64,000 bases of DNA. Origin: Gordonia alkanivorans NBRC 16433. Its GTDB lineage: Bacteria; Actinomycetota; Actinomycetes; Mycobacteriales; Mycobacteriaceae. A model generated the notes under the pieces. It was not told the origin of the DNA. It did not search any database and saw nothing but the letters and a program-made list of their open reading frames with translations. A program made the position numbers and the translations under genes. The DNA lies in NCBI RefSeq assembly GCF_000225505.1, contig NZ_BACI01000033.1, positions 78,487 through 142,486 of the forward strand. The letters are read 5' to 3'. Every line of letters begins with the position of its first letter. Position 1 is the first letter of the stretch. Below, one piece after another: positions 1 through 7,055 of the stretch.

Positions 1-56
1 CTTGGCCGCGCCTGGCGTACCGGGGGCGCGGCGATACCCGGGCTCGTCAGCGTCAT
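1..56 (-). CDS. Partial gene reading off the left edge, unidentified
   Basis: An ATG at 56 opens a minus-strand frame of 18 codons to the window edge, beginning MTLTSPGIAAPPVRQARP, with no stop. It is too short to identify and has no convincing Shine-Dalgarno sequence. It is divergent from the Lrp/AsnC gene at 112. In M. tuberculosis an AsnC-type regulator (Rv2324) lies divergent from a dimethylarginine dimethylaminohydrolase-like gene (Rv2323c), so that is one possible identity, inferred from layout only. Confidence 0.3.
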   Translation of the reverse strand, partial: MTLTSPGIAAPPVRQARP

Positions 57-74
57 GAATCGAGCGTATCGTCG

Positions 75-105
75 GCAATCTATGCAAACAATCGCCGTGG
101 ATTGC
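75..105. promoter_or_regulatory. Inverted repeat, candidate Lrp/AsnC operator
   Basis: GCAATC at 75-80 is repeated inverted as GATTGC at 100-105 with a 19-base AT-rich spacer. It lies between the partial minus-strand gene and the Lrp/AsnC gene. Lrp-type regulators commonly bind such spaced inverted repeats and control themselves and a divergent neighbour. The match is short and could be chance. Confidence 0.35.
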
Positions 106-111
106 GTATGA

Positions 112-600
112 GTGCAACAAAACGTCACAGCACTAGAGGGGAGTGGTCATCCATTGCGTACGCTCGACGATCTGGATGAGAAGGTGATCGCCTGCCTCAC
201 CCGTGACGCCCGCGCGACCTATGCCCAGATCGGTGACGAGGTCGGGCTCTCCGCCCCCGCGGTCAAGCGTCGGGTCGACCGTCTACTCGACGACGGGGTG
301 ATCCGGGGATTCACCGCCATCGTCGATCCGCACGCGATGCAGTGGACGACCGAGGCCTATGTGCAGGTGTACTGCCGCGGCAACATCTCGCCGGACGAGC
401 TCAAGGCGTCGTGGGAACCGATCCCGGAGGTGGTCAGCGCGGCGACCATCTCGGGTCAGGCCGACGCCATCCTGCGGGTGCGGGCCCGCGACGTGCGCCA
501 CCTCGAGCAGGCACTCGAACGCATCCGTGCCGCCGGTCCGGTGGACAAGTCCGAGTCGATCATCGTCCTCAGTGAACTGATAGACCGCGGTCACCCGTAG
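112..600 (+). CDS. Lrp/AsnC family transcriptional regulator
   Basis: DNA-binding regulator of the feast/famine (Lrp/AsnC) family, usually responsive to an amino acid. The N-terminal winged helix-turn-helix spans about residues 20-70 (TYAQIGDEVGLSAPAVKRRV, then LLDDGVIRGFTAIVD). The rest (about 80-150) is the RAM-like ligand and dimerisation domain. Length 162 aa is normal. The start is uncertain: GTG at 112 gives a 14-residue extension, while an in-frame TTG at 154 has AGGGGAG at 137-143 about ten bases upstream and gives the family-typical MRTLDDLDEK start. I consider the TTG at least as likely. The ligand is unknown. The next gene downstream, after a leader region, is the aromatic-pathway gene aroG, but nothing shows that this protein regulates it. 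Confidence 0.88.
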   Translation: MQQNVTALEGSGHPLRTLDDLDEKVIACLTRDARATYAQIGDEVGLSAPAVKRRVDRLLDDGVIRGFTAIVDPHAMQWTTEAYVQVYCRGNISPDELKASWEPIPEVVSAATISGQADAILRVRARDVRHLEQALERIRAAGPVDKSESIIVLSELIDRGHP

Positions 601-612
601 ACCGCGTTGTGT

Positions 613-618
613 TAGTGT
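613..618 (+). promoter_or_regulatory. -10 element of a probable leaderless aroG leader transcript
   Basis: TAGTGT fits the actinobacterial TANNNT -10 consensus and ends seven bases before the GTG at 626. This is the usual geometry for a transcript beginning at its own start codon. No Shine-Dalgarno sequence precedes that GTG, which supports the leaderless reading. Transcription start not proven. Confidence 0.5.
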
Positions 619-625
619 TGTCGCC

Positions 626-694
626 GTGATCAGCACCGTGCGCGCATATTGGCGCTTTATCGAGGCTCCGGGTGGGGCCACGATGAAGCGCTGA
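626..694 (+). CDS. Leader peptide of the aroG attenuator (Tyr-Trp-Arg-Phe)
   Basis: A 22-codon frame from GTG 626 to TGA 692-694 reads MISTVRAYWRFIEAPGG followed by ATMKR. Codons 8, 9 and 11 are Tyr, Trp and Phe (647-658), one for each end product of the pathway that the following gene, DAHP synthase, starts. A strong terminator hairpin follows at 725-750, before aroG. This is the layout of ribosome-mediated attenuation: stalling at scarce aromatic codons would change leader folding and let transcription reach aroG. An aromatic attenuator upstream of a DAHP synthase gene has been reported in Corynebacterium glutamicum (aroR/aroF, from memory). The peptide itself probably has no function after translation. 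Confidence 0.75.
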   Translation: MISTVRAYWRFIEAPGGATMKR

Positions 695-723
695 CCAAGC
701 GCGCGCACGTAACACCCGGAGCC
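637..723 (+). promoter_or_regulatory. Alternative long-range pairings in the aroG leader
   Basis: Two mutually exclusive pairings are visible. In one, CGTGCGCGC (637-645) pairs with GCGCGCACG (701-709), extended inside by GCGCTT (652-657) with AAGCGC (686-691); it encloses the Tyr-Trp-Phe codons. In the other, GGCTCCGGGTG (664-674) pairs perfectly with CACCCGGAGCC (713-723). A ribosome stalled at 647-658 would block the first and favour the second. Which one acts as antiterminator is not clear: the second ends two bases before the terminator stem instead of overlapping it. Confidence 0.5.
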
Positions 724-724
724 C

Positions 725-750
725 GAGCAGCGACCCTACGGTCGCTGCTC
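725..750 (+). terminator. Attenuator terminator hairpin before aroG
   Basis: A perfect 11-bp stem, GAGCAGCGACC (725-735) with GGTCGCTGCTC (740-750) and loop CTAC, is followed by TTGTCGTTTT (751-760). This is a classical intrinsic terminator placed between the leader peptide and aroG, so transcripts should often end here when aromatic amino acids are plentiful. Confidence 0.8.
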
Positions 751-831
751 TTGTCGTTTTGAGCGGGGCTCCACCACTAGGCGTGCCCCGGTTGGACCAC
801 CGACAGGGCATGACCTCGAAAGGCACACACC

Positions 832-1917
832 GTGACCACTCTCCCGGATTCCACGCGTACGGCAGACAAGGCCGAATCGACCTCTGATCGTCGGATCAAG
901 TCCTTCCGTCCGATCCCGTCTCCCGACACCGTCCGCGCCGAACTGCCCCTGACCGCGCGTCGTGCGCTCGCCGTTGCCCGCGACCGTGACGAGATCGCCG
1001 ACATCCTCGCCGGCCGCGACGACCGTCTTCTCGTGATCGCCGGACCGTGCTCGGTGCACGATCCGATCGCCGCGATCGACTACGCACGGCGTCTGGCGCC
1101 GCTGGCCGAGGCCTACGCCGATCGTCTGAAGATCGTCATGCGGGTCTACTTCGAGAAGCCGCGCACCACGGTCGGGTGGAAGGGTCTGATCAACGACCCC
1201 GGCATGGACAACACCTTCGACGTCGAGCGCGGTCTGCGGACCGCCCGGTCGTTGCTGCTCGACATCATCGACCTCGGACTGCCCGTCGGCTGTGAGTTCC
1301 TCGAACCGACCAGCCCGCAGTACATCGCCGACGCCGTCGCGTGGGGCGCCATCGGCGCCCGCACCACCGAGTCGCAGGTGCACCGCCAGCTCGCGTCGGG
1401 CCTGTCGATGCCGATCGGCTTCAAGAACGGCACCGACGGAAACGTCCAGGTCGCCATCGACGGTGTGAAAGCCGCTGCGGCTGAACATGTCTTCTTCGGA
1501 GTCGACGACTTCGGCAACGGCGCGGTCGTCGAGACCGCGGGCAACGAGGACTGCCACATCATCCTGCGTGGCGGCACCCGCGGACCCAACTTCGACGCCG
1601 AGTCGATCGCGTCTGCGGCTGCGGCCCTGGACAAGGCCGGTCTGCCCGCACGCGTGATGATCGACTGCTCGCACGCCAACTCCGGTAAGGACCACATCCG
1701 CCAGGCGGAGGTCGCGACCGAGATCGCGGCGATCCTGCGTGCCACTCGCGAGGCCGGCGAGGCGTCGAACATCAGCGGCGTCATGCTGGAGAGCTTCCTC
1801 GAGCCCGGCGCGCAGTCGACCGACGCCACCCCGCTGGTCTACGGCAAGTCCGTCACCGACAAGTGCATGGGCTGGGAGGCCAGCGCCACCGTCCTCGACG
1901 CGCTCGCGCGCGCCTGA
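832..1917 (+). CDS. aroG: 3-deoxy-7-phosphoheptulonate synthase (class I DAHP synthase)
   Basis: Condenses phosphoenolpyruvate with erythrose 4-phosphate to DAHP, the committed cytoplasmic step into shikimate and the aromatic amino acids. At 361 aa it matches the E. coli AroF/G/H class. Signatures in order: IAGPCSVHDP (residues 69-78, active-site Cys), EKPRTTVGWKGLINDP, GARTTESQVHRQLASGLSMP, GFKNGTDG, ILRGG, MIDCSHANSGK and the C-terminal GKSVTDKCMGW, which cover the metal and substrate residues. The start is GTG 832 with a weak purine run (GAAAGG) upstream. Expression appears controlled by the attenuator at 626-760. Feedback specificity (Phe, Tyr or Trp) cannot be read from sequence. It converges with phoD 36 bp downstream. 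Confidence 0.96.
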   Translation: MTTLPDSTRTADKAESTSDRRIKSFRPIPSPDTVRAELPLTARRALAVARDRDEIADILAGRDDRLLVIAGPCSVHDPIAAIDYARRLAPLAEAYADRLKIVMRVYFEKPRTTVGWKGLINDPGMDNTFDVERGLRTARSLLLDIIDLGLPVGCEFLEPTSPQYIADAVAWGAIGARTTESQVHRQLASGLSMPIGFKNGTDGNVQVAIDGVKAAAAEHVFFGVDDFGNGAVVETAGNEDCHIILRGGTRGPNFDAESIASAAAALDKAGLPARVMIDCSHANSGKDHIRQAEVATEIAAILRATREAGEASNISGVMLESFLEPGAQSTDATPLVYGKSVTDKCMGWEASATVLDALARA

Positions 1918-1919
1918 CC

Positions 1920-1963
1920 CTTCGATACGCCCCTCCGCAAGCTCCGGGGCTACTCAGGGAGCG
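1920..1963. repeat. Actinobacterial intergenic palindromic repeat
   Basis: TTCGATACGCCCCTCCGCAA, then GCTCCGGGGCTACTCAGGGA and GCGG, is a form of a dispersed repeat I recognise from Gordonia and related genomes (TTCGATACG ... CTCAGGGAGCGG). GCCCC and GGGGC inside it can form a hairpin between the convergent aroG and phoD genes, so it may act as a bidirectional terminator. It overlaps the 3' end of phoD: the TGA of phoD (TCA at 1954-1956) lies inside the element. Confidence 0.55.
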
Positions 1964-3588
1964 GATTGGCCTACGTCGACTTCGGGAGAGGCGTCGGGAA
2001 TCGTGACGACGGCGCGTCGTCGCAATGAGCCGCGTGGTGACCGCACCGATGGCGCCACGCGGAACTCGGCCTCCCAGCGGTCGCGGTACACGCGATTGAG
2101 CAGGTAGCCGCGCTGGGAGTTGCCGAACCGCACGTGCGGCGAGGCGGCCTTCAATGCGCGGTCGCCGTCGTCGCTGTCCTCGCCGTCGCCGCCGGAGGTG
2201 ATCGACGTCGTGGCTAGTTCGATTCCGCGGGTGGGGGAGTCGTCGACGTAGTCGGCCCGTAGGTCGGCGACGACACTCCGGTGGATGTCGCCGGCGAGGG
2301 AGACGAGGTTGTGTACGCCGCGGCGTGCCGCCCCGTCTAGGACGCGTCGTCGCGATGCCTCGTAGCCGCTCCACCCGTCCATGCTGACCGCCCGCGACCC
2401 GCCGCGCGCGAGGTCGGCCATCGGGACCTGCTGGGCGAGGACATCCCATCGGGCGTTACTCGACGCCAGGCCGTCGAGTAGCCAGCGTTCCTGCGCGTCA
2501 CCGAGGATCGTCCGGGACGGATCCGCGGTGCGGGCGTTCTGCGGGGAGTCGTTGTCCCCGTTGGCCTGATCGTCGCGGTGGCTGCGGGTGTCGAGGACGT
2601 TGATCTCCGCGAGGTCGCCGAAGGCGAGACGCCGATGAGCGCGGATGACGGTGCCGTCGGGTCGTGCGGTGGTCCGCACCGGGGTGTTCTCCCACCATGC
2701 CCGCAATGCACTGGCGCGCCGGAGAGCGAACTGCGACATGGTGGTCTCATCCTCGGGAATCGTTGCGGCCCAGTTGTTGTCGACCTCATGGTCGTCGAAG
2801 GAGATCACGAACGGCGACATCGCGTGGGCCTGTTGCAGGTCAGGGTCGGACTTGTAGAGCGCGTACCGCTCCCGATAGTCGTCGAGGCCGACTGCCTCGT
2901 GGGTCGCCGATGCCGGCCGGGTCGCGCCGCGGCGGGCGTCGAGCGGGATCGGCTTCTCGTAGATGTAGTCGCCGAGGTGCAGCACCAGATCCGGTGCGTG
3001 CGCCGCCATGTCGGCGAAAGCGTGGTAGTAGCCGTCAGCCCAGTTCTGGCACGACGCCACGGCGATCGACAGCGCACCCGGCCGGGCGGTCGGGGCCGGC
3101 GCGGTGCGGGTCCGGCCGATCGGCGAGATCTCGCCGAGTGCCCGGAAGCGGTAGAAGTGGTCGGCGGCCGGGGCGAGTCCGCGCACATCGACGTGGATGC
3201 TGTGGCCCCATTCCGGCGTCGCGTGGGCGGTCCCCCGGCGCACGACACGCGTCATCGATGCGTTTGTCGCGATCTCCCAGTCGACGCGGACCGGACGTGA
3301 ACCCATCCCTCCTCCTGGGGCGAATGGGTTGCGCGCCAGTCGCGTCCACAACACGATGCCGTCCGGCAGGGGATCGCCGGAGGCGACGCCGAGCGCGAAC
3401 AATGATCCGGACGACCCCGGGGTGGGGGTCGCAGGTGGGGTGGCGCCGAGAAGCCCGGGGGTGAACGCGAGTCCCGTCACCAGTCCTGTTGCGGTGAGGA
3501 ATCGTCGACGGGTGGCGCCGCTACGAAGAGTGAGGTCGGGGTCCACCCGTAGTGCGGCACCGGACGGACCACGATCAGTTCTCGTCAC
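1954..3588 (-). CDS. phoD: Alkaline phosphatase D family phosphodiesterase/monoesterase, Tat-exported
   Basis: Secreted metallophosphatase of the PhoD family, which hydrolyses phosphate esters outside the membrane using Fe/Ca. The twin-arginine signal is at residues 26-31 (TRRRFL), followed by a hydrophobic stretch and an Ala/Pro-rich cleavage zone near residue 50. The mature protein has the PhoD N-terminal fibronectin-like part (to about 150) and the catalytic core: ASCQNW, LHLGDYIYE, FDDHEVDNNW, LDTRSHR and SLAGDIHRSV, which carry the metal ligands. Length 544 aa is typical. The stop codon lies within a dispersed repeat, so the last few residues (QSAP) are repeat-derived. No neighbour suggests a pho operon and I see no clear phosphate-response box. 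Confidence 0.92.
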   Translation of the reverse strand: MTRTDRGPSGAALRVDPDLTLRSGATRRRFLTATGLVTGLAFTPGLLGATPPATPTPGSSGSLFALGVASGDPLPDGIVLWTRLARNPFAPGGGMGSRPVRVDWEIATNASMTRVVRRGTAHATPEWGHSIHVDVRGLAPAADHFYRFRALGEISPIGRTRTAPAPTARPGALSIAVASCQNWADGYYHAFADMAAHAPDLVLHLGDYIYEKPIPLDARRGATRPASATHEAVGLDDYRERYALYKSDPDLQQAHAMSPFVISFDDHEVDNNWAATIPEDETTMSQFALRRASALRAWWENTPVRTTARPDGTVIRAHRRLAFGDLAEINVLDTRSHRDDQANGDNDSPQNARTADPSRTILGDAQERWLLDGLASSNARWDVLAQQVPMADLARGGSRAVSMDGWSGYEASRRRVLDGAARRGVHNLVSLAGDIHRSVVADLRADYVDDSPTRGIELATTSITSGGDGEDSDDGDRALKAASPHVRFGNSQRGYLLNRVYRDRWEAEFRVAPSVRSPRGSLRRRAVVTIPDASPEVDVGQSAP

Positions 3589-3813
3589 GGCCCCACCCGA
3601 TCACCCACGGCTGACCTCCACGGCACCGGCAGGAATCGGGCACATGATGTTCGGGTGAAGAAGGGTTTGTGTGCGCGGCACAGGCGGCGGTGGGTACCTG
3701 GTCCCTCAGGGGGACGACGGTCGGCCCTACCGCCGGGCGCCGATCCGGGGTGGGATTACGAAGGGGGGGCCGCGGGGTTGGGGTCGCGGAGTGGTGGAGG
3801 GAGGCGAACCGAG

Positions 3814-3897
3814 ATGATGGACCAGATGATGCAGATGTGTCACCACATGACGATGTGGATGCACGGTATGGGCATGATGCCGCCGATGCACATGTGA
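3814..3897 (+). CDS. Met/His-rich micropeptide (27 aa), candidate metal-binding
   Basis: An excellent Shine-Dalgarno sequence (GGAGGGAGG, 3796-3804) lies nine bases before ATG 3814. The 27-residue product starts MMDQMMQMCHHMTMWMHGMG and ends MMPPMHM: 13 Met, 4 His and 1 Cys. Clustered Met and His with a Cys is typical of copper(I)-binding peptides, but no function is established here. The frame stays open upstream to GTG 3655, but that part translates as Arg/Gly-rich noise and lacks an RBS, so I start at 3814. Convergent hemolysin III ends 28 bp downstream. Not a known family to me. Confidence 0.6.
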   Translation: MMDQMMQMCHHMTMWMHGMGMMPPMHM

Positions 3898-3925
3898 ACC
3901 CTCGGTGCGGGTCGGCGAGCGGATA

Positions 3926-4600
3926 CTACCCCGCGACGACCAGCCAGGCGGCGGCGTAGTGGAGTAGTGCGGCGACCGCGGTGCAGAGGTGGAAGACCTC
4001 GTGGTGACCGAAGGTTCGCGGCCACGGGTTGGGCCAGCGCACCGCGTACAGGACTCCGCCGACGCTGTAGAGGACGCCGCCGAGGGCCAGCAGGATCATG
4101 ATCAGGTAGCCGGTCTGTTCGACCAGCGCCGGGGCGACCACGACGATGACCCAGCCGAGCAGGATATAGAGCGTGACGCCCAGCCAGCGCGGGGCGCCCG
4201 GCCAGAGGATCTTCAGCAGCGAGCCGCCGAGCGCACCCGCCCACACGATGCCGAGCACCCACCAGCTCACCGGCGACGGCAGGCCGAGGGCGCAGAACGG
4301 TGTGTAAGTGCCGGCGATGAAGAGAAAGATCATCGCGTGGTCGGCTCGCTTCATCCGGATGCGGGCACGCGCCGTCTTCCACGGGATGCGGTGATAGGTG
4401 GCGCTGACGGTGAAGAGTCCGACGACGGTGATCGCATAGATCCCACACGTCAGCGCGGCGACGGCGCCGTCGAGGATCGCGGCCCCGATGACCAGCGCGA
4501 GACCGGCGACCGCTGCCACATAGGCGGAGTAGTGGTGGATCACGCCGCGCAGGCGTGGTCGATCGGCCACGTCCGGGGGCGGGCTCGACAGTGTGTTCAC
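3926..4600 (-). CDS. Hemolysin III (TrhA/PAQR-like) membrane protein
   Basis: Seven-helix integral membrane protein of the hemolysin III family, related to PAQR receptors; in bacteria such proteins are linked to membrane-lipid homeostasis, and haemolysis is not assumed. Seven hydrophobic segments are visible across 224 aa. The PAQR metal-site residues are present: SATYHR after the second helix, KRADHA before the third and HHEVFH in the last. The homologue in M. tuberculosis (Rv1085c) lies next to the Z-prenyl synthase Rv1086, and the same divergent pair is found here. A 12-bp palindrome at 4606-4617 sits directly upstream of the start. Confidence 0.9.
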   Translation of the reverse strand: MNTLSSPPPDVADRPRLRGVIHHYSAYVAAVAGLALVIGAAILDGAVAALTCGIYAITVVGLFTVSATYHRIPWKTARARIRMKRADHAMIFLFIAGTYTPFCALGLPSPVSWWVLGIVWAGALGGSLLKILWPGAPRWLGVTLYILLGWVIVVVAPALVEQTGYLIMILLALGGVLYSVGGVLYAVRWPNPWPRTFGHHEVFHLCTAVAALLHYAAAWLVVAG

Positions 4601-4605
4601 AAACC

Positions 4606-4617
4606 TACGGTACCGTA
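4606..4617. promoter_or_regulatory. Perfect palindrome, candidate operator
   Basis: TACGGTACCGTA is a perfect 12-bp palindrome, five bases upstream of the hemolysin III start codon and about 100 bp from the divergent prenyl synthase. Its size and symmetry fit a TetR-like operator. The regulator is unknown. Confidence 0.4.
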
Positions 4618-4714
4618 AGTTACTCGACTGTAGGGAGGCTCGCGGAGGTCGGCGGGGTCATTCTGCTCGCATCGCGGCGCGTAAGGTGTCCCACGTGACA
4701 CGAGGCCGCGAAGG

Positions 4715-5497
4715 ATGAAGCTGCTGCCGGATCGGGTGCGCCGTCCAGCTCTCACCATCTACGAACGTCGACTCATCCAACTCCTCGACACCCAGCGCCT
4801 ACCGCGGCATGTCGCGATCATCTGCGACGGCAATCGTCGCTGGGCGCGCGAGGCGGGATTCGACGACGTCAGTCACGGACACCGCGTGGGTGCCCAGCGC
4901 ATCGCCGACATGCTCGGCTGGTGCGCGGGCCTGGGCATCGAGGCCGTCACCATCTATCTCCTCTCCACCGAGAACCTGAACCGCTCGTCGGACGAGCTCG
5001 ACGCTCTGCTCGAGATCGTGCCCGACATCGTCGACGAGATCTCCTCGCCCGACGGCGACTGGTGCATCCGCATCGTCGGCACCCTCGACGCCCTGCCCGA
5101 GGCCGTCGCCGGGCGCCTGCGGGTCGCGGCCGAGCGCACCAGCGAACGAGACGGCATGAACGTCAACGTCGCCGTCGGGTACGGCGGACGGCAGGAGATC
5201 GTCGACGCGGTGCGGGCGTTGCTCGACGAGAAGCGTGCCGCCGGCGCCACTGCCGAGGAGATGATCGAGGCGGTCACCGTCGAGGCGATCGACGCCAACC
5301 TCTACACCAAGGGGCAGCCCGATCCCGACCTCGTGATCCGGACCTCCGGAGAACAGCGGCTGTCGGGATTCTTGCTGTGGCAGAGCGCCTACTCGGAGAT
5401 CTGGTTCACCGACGCGTACTGGCCGGAGTTCCGCCGGGTCGACTTCCTGCGCGCGCTACGGGACTACTCGGCGCGCAGCAGGCGATTCGGCAAGTAG
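4715..5497 (+). CDS. Z-isoprenyl diphosphate synthase (Rv1086-like, short-chain)
   Basis: Cis-prenyltransferase that elongates an allylic diphosphate with isopentenyl diphosphate, feeding decaprenyl phosphate and cell-wall carrier lipid. HVAIICDGNRRWAR (residues about 32-45) holds the catalytic Asp; LLSTENL, VAVGYGGRQEIVDA, RTSGEQRLSGFLLWQ and SAYSEIWF complete the family signature. The N-terminus and overall sequence resemble M. tuberculosis Rv1086 (Z,E-farnesyl diphosphate synthase) more than the long-chain UppS Rv2361c, and the neighbouring hemolysin III gene agrees. Length 260 aa. The last 42 bp overlap the convergent MocR gene. Product chain length is inferred from this resemblance only. 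Confidence 0.93.
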   Translation: MKLLPDRVRRPALTIYERRLIQLLDTQRLPRHVAIICDGNRRWAREAGFDDVSHGHRVGAQRIADMLGWCAGLGIEAVTIYLLSTENLNRSSDELDALLEIVPDIVDEISSPDGDWCIRIVGTLDALPEAVAGRLRVAAERTSERDGMNVNVAVGYGGRQEIVDAVRALLDEKRAAGATAEEMIEAVTVEAIDANLYTKGQPDPDLVIRTSGEQRLSGFLLWQSAYSEIWFTDAYWPEFRRVDFLRALRDYSARSRRFGK

Positions 5498-6958
5498 GTC
5501 GCGAAGGGCCTGCAGGTCGGCGGTGAAGGTCGACGCCGCAGGCGTACCGAACCCGACGACCAGACCGCCGTGCGGCAGGGGGTCGGCGTCCGGGTGACGG
5601 AACAGCGACAGTCCGACGAGCCCGATCCCTCGCCTGAACGCTTCGTGAACGAGTGCACCCTCGTCCGCGTGGTCGACGGGTATGACGGCATGCAGTCCGG
5701 CGGCGATGCCGGGTAGACCCAGACCGCACGCGGTGACGGCCTCGACGAGTGCGTCGCGGCGCTGTCGATACACCTGCCGGCTGCGGCGGATGTGTCGGTC
5801 GTACGCGCCGGAGTCGATCAGGTCGGCGAGGATCAGCTGGTCGACGATGCTCGCGTCGCCTTCTCGTACTCCCTTGGCGTTCATCACGACATCCATCAGA
5901 TGAGGTGGCAGTGCGAGCCACCCGGCGCGCACGGCGGGGGAGAGGCTCTTGGACATCGAACCGGCGTGGATCACCACATCCGGGCCGAGTGCCTGCAGTG
6001 CACCGACCGGGTCGCGGTCGTAGCGGAACTCGCCGTCGTAGTCGTCCTCGACGATGACCGCGCCGGTGCGCCGAGCCCACTCGATCACCTGCATGCGTCG
6101 CGCCGGGGACAGTGGGACCCCGGTCGGGAACTGGTGGCTCGGGGACAGCAGGACCGCCGCGGCGCCACTGCGTTCGAGGTCGTCGATCACCATCCCCTCG
6201 TCGTCGACGGCGATCGGGACCACTCTGGTGCCGCCCCGTACGACTGCCTGCCAATGGAAGGGCAGGCCGTGACCCTCGACGGCGAGGACGTCGCCGAAGA
6301 CAGTGCGTGACAACAGTTCCAATGCGGACTGGACCGCGGTGCCGAGCACGATCAGGTCGGCGGTGGTCCGGACGCCGCGCGTCCGGCTCAGGTACCCGCT
6401 GAGGGCGCGACGCAGTTCGGCCCGGCCCTGAGGGTGGGTCGGTGCAAACACCTCGTCCCCGGCACCGGTGAGAACCCGACGGGTTGCGCGAATCCAGTCG
6501 GTTCGCGGGAACATTCCCGCGCATGGTTGTCCGAGCGAGAAGTCGTGCGGGAAGCGGAAAGGCGAAGGCGTCGAGGGGCGTTCATCGGCTTTCCGGTTGC
6601 TCGCGGTCTCGGGATGTGCCGCGCCGTCGGCCACGCGTGTGGCGGAACCCTGGCGGGCGGTCAGCCAACCCTCCGCGATCAACTCCTGATACACGGCCGA
6701 CACCGTGCCGCGGGCGAGGCCGAGGTCGGCGGCCAGCGAACGGTACGGCGGCAGTGCGGTTCCGGCGGGCAGGCGGCCGTCAAGGATGGCCGATCGCAGG
6801 GCCTCCGTGAGCGTTCGGCGCAGCGTCGCGCCGCGACCGCGTGCGCTGGCCCCCGGGTCCGGTTGCAGGTCGAGAAACAGATCGGCGCCGAGGCGCGCAG
6901 CCACCTCCGCCCACGGGTCGGTGGCGGTCGCGCTCGGATTGACCCTGTTTTCTTCCAT
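5456..6958 (-). CDS. MocR/PdxR-type GntR regulator with aminotransferase domain
   Basis: Transcription factor with an N-terminal GntR winged helix (about residues 45-110; PPYRSLAADLGLARGTVSAV) joined to a fold-type I aminotransferase domain that binds PLP as effector. PLP-site elements are visible: LSPSHQFPTG, VEDDYDGEFRYD and the Schiff-base lysine region HAGSMSKSLSPAVRAGW. Length 500 aa is normal. It is divergent from the two-gene operon at 7056-8335, with 97 bp between starts, so those genes are its likely targets. The 3' end overlaps the convergent prenyl synthase by 42 bp. PdxR homologues activate PLP synthesis, but no pdx genes are present, so a catabolic or stress target is more likely. 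Confidence 0.92.
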   Translation of the reverse strand: MEENRVNPSATATDPWAEVAARLGADLFLDLQPDPGASARGRGATLRRTLTEALRSAILDGRLPAGTALPPYRSLAADLGLARGTVSAVYQELIAEGWLTARQGSATRVADGAAHPETASNRKADERPSTPSPFRFPHDFSLGQPCAGMFPRTDWIRATRRVLTGAGDEVFAPTHPQGRAELRRALSGYLSRTRGVRTTADLIVLGTAVQSALELLSRTVFGDVLAVEGHGLPFHWQAVVRGGTRVVPIAVDDEGMVIDDLERSGAAAVLLSPSHQFPTGVPLSPARRMQVIEWARRTGAVIVEDDYDGEFRYDRDPVGALQALGPDVVIHAGSMSKSLSPAVRAGWLALPPHLMDVVMNAKGVREGDASIVDQLILADLIDSGAYDRHIRRSRQVYRQRRDALVEAVTACGLGLPGIAAGLHAVIPVDHADEGALVHEAFRRGIGLVGLSLFRHPDADPLPHGGLVVGFGTPAASTFTADLQALRDLLAESPAARRVVP

Positions 6959-7055
6959 CGGATTGGACCACTTTCTTGTGCTAATCCCGCACTAGCCTAA
7001 GTCCTGAAACCGAAGAACAGACAAGAGGCCGACGATGTCGGTGAGGAGGGGCGAG

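Noticed and set aside
3655..3813. 53-residue N-terminal extension of the Met-rich peptide
   Set aside because: Arg/Gly/Pro-rich noise with no ribosome site at GTG 3655, while GGAGGGAGG directs initiation at 3814.
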